Source of the DNA: an uncultured Propionibacteriaceae bacterium
GTDB taxonomy: Bacteria; Actinomycetota; Actinomycetes; Propionibacteriales; Propionibacteriaceae
Assembly: GCA_938046585.1 (NCBI GenBank)
Contig: CALIWR010000003.1
Span: 1 to 64,000, forward strand
Direction: 5' to 3'
Length of the DNA: 64,000 nt
Below the pieces are notes generated by a model, which did not search any database, was not told the origin of the DNA, and saw only the letters and a list, made by a program, of their open reading frames with translations. The position numbers and the translations under genes were made by a program. Below, in pieces: positions 23,156-32,976 of the stretch; the stretch's first letter is position 1; each line of letters begins with the position of its first letter.

Positions 23156-26100
23156 GTATTCCCCGCATGTGCGGGGCTGATCCCCGAGCGTGAGCAACCG
23201 AGCGTGAGCAACCGAGGTATTCCCCGCATGTGCGGGGCTGATCCGCCACCAAGGTGAACTATCTGATTTGGTTAACAGTATTCCCCGCATGTGCGGGGCT
23301 GATCCGATGTTCTCTGACGCGACGTGGATGATGCTCGGGTATTCCCCGCATGTGCGGGGCTGATCCGTCACAGCCGTCGCCGCGATCGGTCAGCTCATTG
23401 TATTCCCCGCATGTGCGGGGCTGATCCGCCGGTGCCCGCGCAAGCGCCGGTGGTGACGGCGTATTCCCCGCATGTGCGGGGCTGATCCCCACCGCATGAG
23501 AATCATCTACACCGCCCGCAAGTATTCCCCGCATGTGCGGGGCTGATCCCCCCCCATCGCTTCCGCTCCCGCTCCCTCTGGTATTCCCCGCATGTGCGGG
23601 GCTGATCCTCCGAGGATTACGAGATCGCCAGCTACGTCCCGGTATTCCCCGCATGTGCGGGGCTGATCCTGGTCCGGGGATAGCGTTCTAGCGCCTGTCT
23701 GGGTATTCCCCGCATGTGCGGGGCTGATCCCGCGCCGTGCGCGTCAGCGGTCTGTTTCATGATGTATTCCCCGCATGTGCGGGGCTGATCCGGCGGGGCC
23801 CTGTCAGAAATGTTTGCTGGCCTCGTATTCCCCGCATGTGCGGGGCTGATCCGCAGCCTGGCTCGCCGCCGCGCTTGACGCTGACGTATTCCCCGCATGT
23901 GCGGGGCTGATCCGTCAGCCCGCCCGGAACGCCAGGCCGAATTGTTGTATTCCCCGCATGTGCGGGGCTGATCCGCCGGCGCATGACATCAGCGAAGCGC
24001 TCGTCAAGTATTCCCCGCATGTGCGGGGCTGATCCTGATCAGGTAGATTGAGCGGGTCGCGGATGTCCGTATTCCCCGCATGTGCGGGGCTGATCCGTCG
24101 CTGGCGATCAGCGGCCAGGACCTGGGCATGTATTCCCCGCATGTGCGGGGCTGATCCTCCAACGCACCCCGTATGACCCACCGGCCCTCAGTATTCCCCG
24201 CATGTGCGGGGCTGATCCAATGGTAGCGTCATCCCAGCTCGTCACCGCCAGGTATTCCCCGCATGTGCGGGGCTGATCCTGGTTACGATCGCATAACGAT
24301 CCAGTGGCCGGGGTATTCCCCGCATGTGCGGGGCTGATCCCAGCCCGCTGGCCGCCGACATCATGGAGTGGGTGTATTCCCCGCATGTGCGGGGCTGATC
24401 CCATCCCTGTCAACCCGGCCCTCGCCGGCGAATGGTATTCCCCGCATGTGCGGGGCTGATCCGGACTGGGCGCCGCAGACCCTCCACCGCCGCCGGTATT
24501 CCCCGCATGTGCGGGGCTGATCCGCACGGGAGGTGCCGGTGCCTTCGTTCTGCGGGGTATTCCCCGCATGTGCGGGGCTGATCCCAACAAACCCAATAAC
24601 TTAGGCACACCTTACCCGTATTCCCCGCATGTGCGGGGCTGATCCGAACTCCCCCTGCTCACGGCGCGATTCACCGGAGTATTCCCCGCATGTGCGGGGC
24701 TGATCCTACCTGCAGCACACCGTAAAAGCAGTCAGAAAAGTATTCCCCGCATGTGCGGGGCTGATCCGCGTTCCCGTTCGGCCCAGGCACGCAGATCGCC
24801 GTATTCCCCGCATGTGCGGGGCTGATCCGGCCCTCCAGGTCGCGAACGCGGCGAGGGCGGCGTATTCCCCGCATGTGCGGGGCTGATCCTCCGGATCGGG
24901 GATCAGCCCTGGCCCGAGGAGCGTATTCCCCGCATGTGCGGGGCTGATCCCCGCCGAGGATGTCCGGAAACTGGGCCGGGACGGTATTCCCCGCATGTGC
25001 GGGGCTGATCCCTTGATTTTCAGGCCCTCGAGTTCGGTCTTCTCGTATTCCCCGCATGTGCGGGGCTGATCCTCCTGTGGGCCGTCGCGACCCCGGTCGT
25101 ACTCGGTATTCCCCGCATGTGCGGGGCTGATCCGCGTTTCTACCGCAGCCGGCCCACCGAGACCGCGTATTCCCCGCATGTGCGGGGCTGATCCTCATGA
25201 GACCATCCAGCATCCTCAAGTGCATGTCGTATTCCCCGCATGTGCGGGGCTGATCCGCACGGCCACTTACACCGCTAGGGAAAAGCAAGGTATTCCCCGC
25301 ATGTGCGGGGCTGATCCTCCTTGTACCCCTCCCGCCCGGGGCGGCGCATTGTATTCCCCGCATGTGCGGGGCTGATCCAACGCCGCCAGCATCCTGATGG
25401 CTCAGGATGCAGTATTCCCCGCATGTGCGGGGCTGATCCTATCCGGTGTGCTACCCCGATCGGATGGCTCCCGTATTCCCCGCATGTGCGGGGCTGATCC
25501 GTGCTGCGCAACCCCCCCATCGCCCCATCGCCCGTATTCCCCGCATGTGCGGGGCTGATCCCCGACCCCATGAGGGGCGAGAGGCCAGAGATAAGTATTC
25601 CCCGCATGTGCGGGGCTGATCCGGATGTGTGCTCCGCAGCCGTCAAGGCCGCGAAGTATTCCCCGCATGTGCGGGGCTGATCCTTACTCTGAGCCCGGGA
25701 CCGGCATGTGGTACCAGGTATTCCCCGCATGTGCGGGGCTGATCCGCTGACAGGCTGGATCATGGTGGCGTCCGACCCGTATTCCCCGCATGTGCGGGGC
25801 TGATCCGTCAGCCGGTGTCAACTGCACTGCTTGACCGTGGTATTCCCCGCATGTGCGGGGCTGATCCGCGTGGGCGACCGAGCGTGGGCGACCGAGCGTG
25901 GTATTCCCCGCATGTGCGGGGCTGATCCAACCAATGCCGTCAAAGAAAACCGCCGCCCGCGGTATTCCCCGCATGTGCGGGGCTGATCCTTTCCGCCGCG
26001 GACGACATCGAGTGGGACTGGTGTATTCCCCGCATGTGCGGGGCTGATCCGTGGCCGCTGACATCACTGGCCACCCGTGGGCGGTATTCCCCGCATGTGC

Positions 26101-28867
26101 GGGGCTGATCCCAGCCAGCTCGCGGTCGACATCATGGAGTGGGTGTATTCCCCGCATGTGCGGGGCTGATCCCCATCATCAAGATCCGGCAGGAACTGGC
26201 CAAGGGTATTCCCCGCATGTGCGGGGCTGATCCGAATGGCCACCTCGCTCACCAACCTCGACCGCCGTATTCCCCGCATGTGCGGGGCTGATCCCAGTGA
26301 CCACTGACGCCACTGGCCACCCCGTAGGTATTCCCCGCATGTGCGGGGCTGATCCGCCTTTTATGCAATAACCGCAGGTCAGAACCAGGTATTCCCCGCA
26401 TGTGCGGGGCTGATCCCGGGTCCGAGTCCTCGGGGATGCCGTAGTCGATGTATTCCCCGCATGTGCGGGGCTGATCCGCACATGTGACAGCGCCGCGCAA
26501 CTCCCCCCCCGTATTCCCCGCATGTGCGGGGCTGATCCCAGATAGTAAAGTCTACGGCGTAGACTTTACTAGTATTCCCCGCATGTGCGGGGCTGATCCC
26601 TACCGCATGAGAAATTGAGAGTCATCTACACCGTATTCCCCGCATGTGCGGGGCTGATCCCTCGTCCCGATCTGGGCTGAGCTCGTAGCCTGGGTATTCC
26701 CCGCATGTGCGGGGCTGATCCCCCGCCCAGCCCTGGGCCCAGCCACTCCCGCCCGTATTCCCCGCATGTGCGGGGCTGATCCCCCTGGTCGGCGATGGCG
26801 TGTGTGTCGCGTTTGAGTATTCCCCGCATGTGCGGGGCTGATCCTGTGTCAAATCCCGCCCCTCCTGCCAGCACCACGTATTCCCCGCATGTGCGGGGCT
26901 GATCCCTAGCCGCACTGACAGGATCCGGGACCACCGAAGTATTCCCCGCATGTGCGGGGCTGATCCGCCGCTCCCTGAGGGCGGCGTGGATCCGCCGGCG
27001 TATTCCCCGCATGTGCGGGGCTGATCCTACCGCCTGACGAGCGGTGACCCGTCATCTCCGGTATTCCCCGCATGTGCGGGGCTGATCCTACCGCCTGACG
27101 AGCGGTGACCCGTCATCTCCGGTATTCCCCGCATGTGCGGGGCTGATCCGTCCGCTGCCATTTTCGGCTGGTCGTCGGAGCTGTATTCCCCGCATGTGCG
27201 GGGCTGATCCGCGATCCGCGCCTATCACGACGACGAGGGACACGTATTCCCCGCATGTGCGGGGCTGATCCCATCGATCTCTTCGACCGCACCCGATCCT
27301 GGGGGTATTCCCCGCATGTGCGGGGCTGATCCCGGCGGCCTTCCGGTCACCGATCTCTACGCCACGTATTCCCCGCATGTGCGGGGCTGATCCGCGTCGA
27401 GGGCGCGGGCGTCCGGGCAGGAGCGCGTATTCCCCGCATGTGCGGGGCTGATCCGGCGGGGGGGATCCCGGTCCGGATGGCCAGCTGGTATTCCCCGCAT
27501 GTGCGGGGCTGATCCGGCGCGCTTGACCCAGAAGCCGTAGCCCGTCAAGTATTCCCCGCATGTGCGGGGCTGATCCCCCGAAGTCAAGCAGCTCCCTACC
27601 CCCGCTCCGGTATTCCCCGCATGTGCGGGGCTGATCCTAGCCGCCAGCCGCCGCTGCTCATCCCGCACCCGTATTCCCCGCATGTGCGGGGCTGATCCGG
27701 ATCGCCGACCACCCTCCCGCTTTTCAGTCGGGTATTCCCCGCATGTGTGGGGCTGATCCGGTCGATTACATGGCCAGCGTCCCATGGCTGGCGTATTCCC
27801 CGCATGTGCGGGGCTGATCCCGCCAGACCAGATCCTGGACGGCGGGGAGGTCGGTATTCCCCGCATGTGCGGGGCTGATCCGGAGCCCGGGGTGTGGGCG
27901 CGGGCGGGAGGGCTCGCGCCCACAGTATTCCCCGCATGTGCGGGGCTGATCCGATCGTGATCATCGCTTTGCCTTCTTTGGTGGTGTATTCCCCGCATGT
28001 GCGGGGCTGATCCTATTATCCAGGAGGCTCTCAATGGCAACGTATAGTATTCCCCGCATGTGCGGGGCTGATCCTGAAATCCCGCGCCAAGTACACCGCC
28101 CTACTACGTATTCCCCGCATGTGCGGGGCTGATCCGACATCGTCAAAATCGACGCGGGGGTCCGTCAAGTATTCCCCGCATGTGCAGGGCTGATCCGCCA
28201 AGGCCCTCGCCGAGGCCGCCGCCCGCGCCGTATTCCCCGCATGTGCGGGGCTGATCCCTTCCAGGCGTCGATGCGGGCCGGGTAGCCCAGGTATTCCCCG
28301 CATGTGCGGGGCTGATCCGACAGGGCCGGGGCAGTCGGTGTTGTAGTAGTCGTATTCCCCGCATGTGCGGGGCTGATCCTCCGCAGTGCTACACTGGCGC
28401 ACAGATGCCAGCGTATTCCCCGCATGTGCGGGGCTGATCCGTGGTTTTGGGTTGATTTTTCGGGATTCTCCTAGTATTCCCCGCATGTGCGGGGCTGATC
28501 CTGACTGACAAACAGCTGGAAACCTGGACCCGCGGTATTCCCCGCATGTGCGGGGCTGATCCCCGGAAGGGGCTCGGGAAGGAGAGTGAACGATGGTATT
28601 CCCCGCATGTGCGGGGCTGATCCTCGGGCCCCTACCGTCGGCGGCCGCGAGACGAGGTATTCCCCGCATGTGCGGGGCTGATCCCACATAGCAAACCCCG
28701 GAATCCCGCCGTCGCGAGTATTCCCCGCATGTGCGGGGCTGATCCCCCAACCGGCACGGCACGGCCTCGAGTTGCGCAGTATTCCCCGCATGTGCGGGGC
28801 TGATCCCACATAGCAAACCCCGGAATCCCGCCGTCGCGAGTATTCCCCGCATGTGCGGGGCTGATCC
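23156..28867 (+). CRISPR. type I-E CRISPR array, 94 repeats and 93 spacers
   Basis: The 28-nt repeat begins GTATTCCCCGC, has a hairpin CCCCGC/GCGGGG around ATGT, and ends GGCTGATCC. I stepped through every repeat. The period is 61 bp (33-nt spacers) except three of 62, one of 59 (repeat at 23522) and one of 71 (repeat at 27854). Variant repeats start at 27732 (C to T) and 28169 (G to A), both in the distal half, and a degenerate copy follows the last repeat. This places the leader beside cas2 with transcription on the plus strand. Spacers 64 and 65 are identical, as are 91 and 93. Confidence 0.98.
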
Positions 28868-28877
28868 GCCGACACAA

Positions 28878-28901
28878 TCTTCGCCCACGCGGGGCCGATC
28901 T
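28878..28901 (+). other. decayed terminal CRISPR repeat
   Basis: CTTCGCCCACGCGGGG followed by CCGATC resembles the type I-E repeat, but only about 10 nt separate it from the last intact repeat. Its CCCACGCGGGG matches the remnant at 13822 rather than the main-array repeat. Confidence 0.55.
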
Positions 28902-28955
28902 GGAACCGGCATGACCACCTGGTCGATTCGGGGCAGAAGGCTGCGGGGCGTCCGT

Positions 28956-29657
28956 TCATCGCCCCTGGAGGCTGGGTTTCAGACTGGCGACAAAACCTGC
29001 CACCACCAGCTGTCCGGCGGGCGCCACCTGGGCGTCGACAGCCCGCATCTGGGCCAGCATCTGGTCGGCGTCGCCGCCGTCAGCGTCGCACCAGTGGGCC
29101 ATCAGCTCGGGGGATGCCTCCGGGTGGAACTGGAGCCCGAGAGCAGAACCGATCCGGAAAGCCTGGTTCGGATAGCGGTCCGAGCGGGCCAACTCCACCG
29201 CCCCCGGAGGAAGCGCCGCGACCACGTCGTGGTGGGACTGGGCGACTGTGGTCAATCCGGCGTCGACCAGGCCGGCGAGAACCGGATCCGCCGCGGCGCC
29301 CGGCAGCCACTCCAGCTCACAGGCCCCTTCCTCGCCGCCGTGAGAATCGGCCACGATCACCTGCCCACCCAACGCGTCGGCCAGGATCTGATGCCCCAGG
29401 CAGATCCCCAACACCGCCCGTCCGGCCTCAACCGCGGCTACAAGTAATTCCCGCAGCGGCACCAGGAATGGTGAACGCTGGCAGTCCAAGGCGTCCTGGC
29501 GTCCGCCGAGTACCACGATCGCGTCGCCGCAGCTGCGCAGCGTGGGGACCGGCCGCTGCTCCAAAGGCACCACCTGTACCGCGGCGCCTGCGGCCTGCAG
29601 CCAGGGCCCCAACCGGTCCAGGGGGACCTGCAGATCAGGCTGGAGAACGGTGATCAT
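28956..29657 (-). CDS. class I glutamine amidotransferase (GMP synthase-like)
   Basis: 233 residues with the full catalytic triad of a stand-alone GATase1: nucleophile Cys86 in GICLGHQ, and His178/Glu180 in LQFHPEAS. The family includes GuaA-type amidotransferase domains and gamma-glutamyl hydrolases that act on free small molecules. No synthetase domain is fused or nearby. The start overlaps the 3' end of the PEP-synthase-like gene by 23 bp, indicating co-transcription. Substrate unknown. Confidence 0.85.
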   Translation of the reverse strand: MITVLQPDLQVPLDRLGPWLQAAGAAVQVVPLEQRPVPTLRSCGDAIVVLGGRQDALDCQRSPFLVPLRELLVAAVEAGRAVLGICLGHQILADALGGQVIVADSHGGEEGACELEWLPGAAADPVLAGLVDAGLTTVAQSHHDVVAALPPGAVELARSDRYPNQAFRIGSALGLQFHPEASPELMAHWCDADGGDADQMLAQMRAVDAQVAPAGQLVVAGFVASLKPSLQGR

Positions 29658-32301
29658 CGAGCAGAGTGATCGCGCCGGTACTGCCGTCGAGGCGGATCCG
29701 CTGCCCGGTACGCAGCCGCTGGGTCGCCTCGTGTACCCCGACCACGGCCGGGAGCCCGTACTCGCGGGCGACCACCGAGCCGTGGGTCATCATCCCGCCG
29801 ACCTCCGTAATCAGGCCGGCGGCAGTCAGGAACAAGGGCGTCCAGGACGGGTCCGTGCCGGGGCAGACCATGATCTCGCCTGGTTGCAAGCCGGCACCCG
29901 ACGGGGACAGCACCACTCGTACCGGTCCCTCCACCACACCCGGCGAGACCGGGGATCCGGTGAGGTCCCCGTCGCCGCCCAGACCTTGGTAGAAGGTCCG
30001 CCCGTCACCCAGGATCACCCGTGGCACCTGCTGGCGCTGCTGCTCGACCCGGTACCGCTGCCGGTTCGTCGCGACCCGGGCCCGCAACTCGTCCGGGCCC
30101 AACGCCCAGGCCTGACGCAGGTCCCCCAGATGCAGGAAGAAGACATCGTCGGCGCGGTCCAACCGCCCCGCAGCGACCAGGTCAGCGCCAGAGCTGAGCA
30201 GACCGGACCGCAGCACCCCCAGCACCCGGATCAGCGTGAACTTGGGCGTCTCCCGGGCCCCGAAATTCCCCCGGATGATCCGGGCCAGGATTCGGGCCTG
30301 GGCCGCCTGGCAGCGCGGCAACTGGTTGGTGAGTCGACGCAGCGCGGCGGCCGCGGCCGTACGCCCGTCACGGAAGGCGACGTCGGGGGTTTCGGCGTCG
30401 TCGGGCAGGGTCACGTACCCGCGCAGCGAATCAATCACCGGAGTCGGGTCGTCGCACCAGCGAGGTTTGCCGAGGTCGATCTCGCCGGTTCCCCGCATCC
30501 CGTACCGCTCCAGGAAGCGGGTCAGCCCCTGCTGGACGACCTCAGGCAGCGAGCCGGTACGCAGCTGCGCGACCAGCTGCTCGGTGTCGGTCTCAGCCAA
30601 CAGCCGGCGGGCGGCGGCATCGGCGCGAATTCGGGCAGCGACCTCCCATAGGGCCAGGTCCATCTCGGTGGTGACATTGCCGTCAAGGCTGCGCAGGGTC
30701 TCCAGTGAGTCCACCCCGCCCAAGTGCTGTAGCCAGGCGACGGCGGCGACAGCGACCGGCATGATCGGGAGAAACCGGGGAACCAGGGCGCTGACCGCCT
30801 CGGTCAGTGACTCCTCCCAGGAATCCAGCCGGGCCGTCAGCCGGGCCTGCGCGGTGGGGTACGCGGCCGACCGGTGCTCGCGGGCGGCGCAACGGGCCAC
30901 CAACTGGTCGCAGGCGTGCTCCAACCGGCGCCGCGCCGCAGCCGGGTCCCGCAAGGCCCTGGCCATCTCCGGCAACAGCCGCAGAGGCGTCAGCGCCGCC
31001 CGGGGTAGGCGTGGCAGGCAGAACGAGCCTGGCTGCCAGCGCGGCTCGTCGAGCTGGGCGACGATGCTGGCCACGGCCGGGTCAGCGGCGGCCTGCAGTC
31101 GGGACAGCAGCCGGTGCCCGATCGGGTGCCGTAGCACCGGGTCGATCCGTAACCAGATCCGCTCTCCGGCCACCCGCATCAGGGGCAGAGCGTCCAGGGC
31201 TCGGCTGACCGGTCGGCGGCCGCCGAAGGCCTCCGGCATCCCGCGGAACAAGGTGATCAGGGCCTCCTGCCCGATCGGGGTGATCGGCTCCAGCATTCCC
31301 TGGAAGGAGCCGAACGACACGTACAACGACAGCTCGTCGGCGTTGTCGACTGGTTCCGGCAGTGGGTACAGGGAGGTGATCGGGCGCGACTGCACCACGA
31401 ACAGCTCGCCGTCGGCGAGCGCCCACTCGACATCCTGCGGCTCGCCGTACTCGGCCTGGATCCGCTCTCCGAGCCGGGCCAGGGCAGCGGCCTGCTCTGC
31501 CTCGATCGCCCAGCCGGCGCGTTGCTCGGGCGTGGTCTCAACCCCGCCGCCAGGCAGCGGTACGGTCGTTACCGCCTTCGTGCCGAGGGACCGCTCCAGC
31601 AGCCGGCCCTGGTGGTCCAACAGGTAGTGGTCAGGTTCAACCTGCCCCGAGACCAGCGCCTCGCCCAGGCCGCGGGTGGCCTCCAGCACGATCCGGTCCC
31701 GGCGTCCGGTGAGCGGGTCGGCGGTGAACATCACCCCTGATGCCTGAGCGGTGACCAGCTGCTGTACCACGACCGCGAGGGTCACCTCCCGGTGGTTGAT
31801 CCCGGCCCGGGCCCGGTACCCGACCGCCCGTGCCGTCCACAGTGATCCCCAGCAGCGCACCACGGCCGCCAGCACCTGTGCCGGCCCGACCACGTTCAGG
31901 TAGCTGTCTTGCTGGCCGGCGAACGACAACCCGGGCAGATCTTCGGCGGTGGCCGACGAACGGACCGCGACCGGTACCGTCGCGTACGGCGTGGCCGCCT
32001 GCTCCAGTTCGGCCCGTAGCGGCGCCGGGATCGGGGTCGACTCCAGTGCTTCCCGGACCCGGGCTGCCTCCCGCTCCAGCGTCTCGGGGTCGTCTGAGGT
32101 GAGCCCAGTCAGGCGTTCCAGCAGGGAATCCAGCCTGGCCGCCTGCGCCATCTGGCGGTACGCGGCGGTCGTGATGATGAAACCGGGCGGGACCGGGAAC
32201 CCGGCTCGACTCAGCCGCGCCAGATTGAGCCCCTTGCCTCCGCACTCGGCCAGGCCGACCACGCTCGCCCGGTCCCGCCAATCGATCACCGTCGTTGTCA
32301 T
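29635..32301 (-). CDS. PEP synthase / rifampin phosphotransferase-like protein
   Basis: 888 residues from ATG 32301 (ATG 32310 is an alternative; the frame is open into repeat DNA beyond). The N-terminal ATP-grasp domain has GGKGLNLARLSRAGFPVPPGF, VAVRSSATAEDLPGLSFAGQQDSYLNV and QSRPITSLYPLPEP. A long divergent central domain follows. The C-terminal swivelling domain has TDPSWTPLFLTAAGLITEVGGMMTHGSVVAREYGLPAVVG with the phospho-carrier His. The three-domain order and length resemble rifampin phosphotransferase more than the roughly 790-residue PEP synthase. Which substrate the central domain binds is not evident. Confidence 0.78.
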   Translation of the reverse strand: MTTTVIDWRDRASVVGLAECGGKGLNLARLSRAGFPVPPGFIITTAAYRQMAQAARLDSLLERLTGLTSDDPETLEREAARVREALESTPIPAPLRAELEQAATPYATVPVAVRSSATAEDLPGLSFAGQQDSYLNVVGPAQVLAAVVRCWGSLWTARAVGYRARAGINHREVTLAVVVQQLVTAQASGVMFTADPLTGRRDRIVLEATRGLGEALVSGQVEPDHYLLDHQGRLLERSLGTKAVTTVPLPGGGVETTPEQRAGWAIEAEQAAALARLGERIQAEYGEPQDVEWALADGELFVVQSRPITSLYPLPEPVDNADELSLYVSFGSFQGMLEPITPIGQEALITLFRGMPEAFGGRRPVSRALDALPLMRVAGERIWLRIDPVLRHPIGHRLLSRLQAAADPAVASIVAQLDEPRWQPGSFCLPRLPRAALTPLRLLPEMARALRDPAAARRRLEHACDQLVARCAAREHRSAAYPTAQARLTARLDSWEESLTEAVSALVPRFLPIMPVAVAAVAWLQHLGGVDSLETLRSLDGNVTTEMDLALWEVAARIRADAAARRLLAETDTEQLVAQLRTGSLPEVVQQGLTRFLERYGMRGTGEIDLGKPRWCDDPTPVIDSLRGYVTLPDDAETPDVAFRDGRTAAAAALRRLTNQLPRCQAAQARILARIIRGNFGARETPKFTLIRVLGVLRSGLLSSGADLVAAGRLDRADDVFFLHLGDLRQAWALGPDELRARVATNRQRYRVEQQRQQVPRVILGDGRTFYQGLGGDGDLTGSPVSPGVVEGPVRVVLSPSGAGLQPGEIMVCPGTDPSWTPLFLTAAGLITEVGGMMTHGSVVAREYGLPAVVGVHEATQRLRTGQRIRLDGSTGAITLLDDHRSPA

Positions 32302-32366
32302 AAAAGCCATTCTGCTACCCGTGCCCTGAGGCCGGGCACAGTCTTGTCGTACCCCATCTCGGCGAC

Positions 32367-32960
32367 CCCCGTCGGGCTGCACAACAGCGGACCAACCCTC
32401 GAATCCCGGTCGTTTCGGGGCCTGGTATCCCTGGATCTGCCTGTTGCTGTGCGACGTGGGGTGGTGTGGTGGCCGGTCAGGCGGCTCTCCCGTGATCTGG
32501 CTCAGTTCAGAGCATCTGGACCGTGACCCCGTCGGGCTGCACACCGGCGGACCAATCCTCGAATCCCGGCCGCTTTGGGCCTGGTCATCCCTGAATCTGC
32601 CCGTCGCTGTGCGACTGGAGGCGTCGTGGTGGCCGGTCAGGCGGCTCCCCTGTGATCTGGCTCAGTTCAGAGCATCTGGACCGTGACCCCGTCGGGCTGC
32701 ACACCAGCGGACTCATCTTCGGATCCCGGTCGTTTCGGGGCCCGAGGCCTCGACTCTGCCCGTCGCTGTGCATCTGGCTGCAGATGTCGCCTGGGCGTGG
32801 TCATGATGGTTGACGCCCGCATGCCAGCGGACCAACCGGGACCGGTTTCTAGATTCTGAACCGGCCGACTCCCCGCACACCAGCGGGCCGAACCTCAGGG
32901 TTCAGCGTCCCAGAGGTACTCGGCATGGGTTCTGCCCGTCGCTGTGATGATGTTCGAGCT
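32367..32960. repeat. 160-bp tandem repeat between PEPS-like and PBP genes
   Basis: GTCGGGCTGC recurs at 32371, 32531 and 32691, exactly 160 bp apart, and the whole unit is conserved between the first two copies. The third diverges after about 80 bp, and two more degenerate starts (CCAGCGGACC near 32824, CCAGCGGGCC near 32880) follow. Each unit has GCACAMCAGCGGAC and, about 70 bp later, a partly complementary TGCCCGTCGCTGTGC. Open frames across it are repeat translations. The rest of 32302-32976 holds no gene. Confidence 0.75.
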
Positions 32961-32976
32961 GGTGGCGGGACCGCGC

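Noticed and set aside
23147..28900. Many open frames across the type I-E array with repeated peptides such as SPAHAGNT and MRGI
   Set aside because: They are translations of the 28-nt repeat; 61 bp is not a multiple of three, so all frames show the same pieces.
30236..31627. A 463-codon plus-strand frame over the PEP-synthase-like gene
   Set aside because: Ser/Arg-rich antisense shadow; the minus frame has the ATP-grasp and phospho-His domains.
32340..32686. 160-bp tandem repeat considered as a CRISPR array
   Set aside because: The whole unit is conserved; there are no variable spacers between short repeats.
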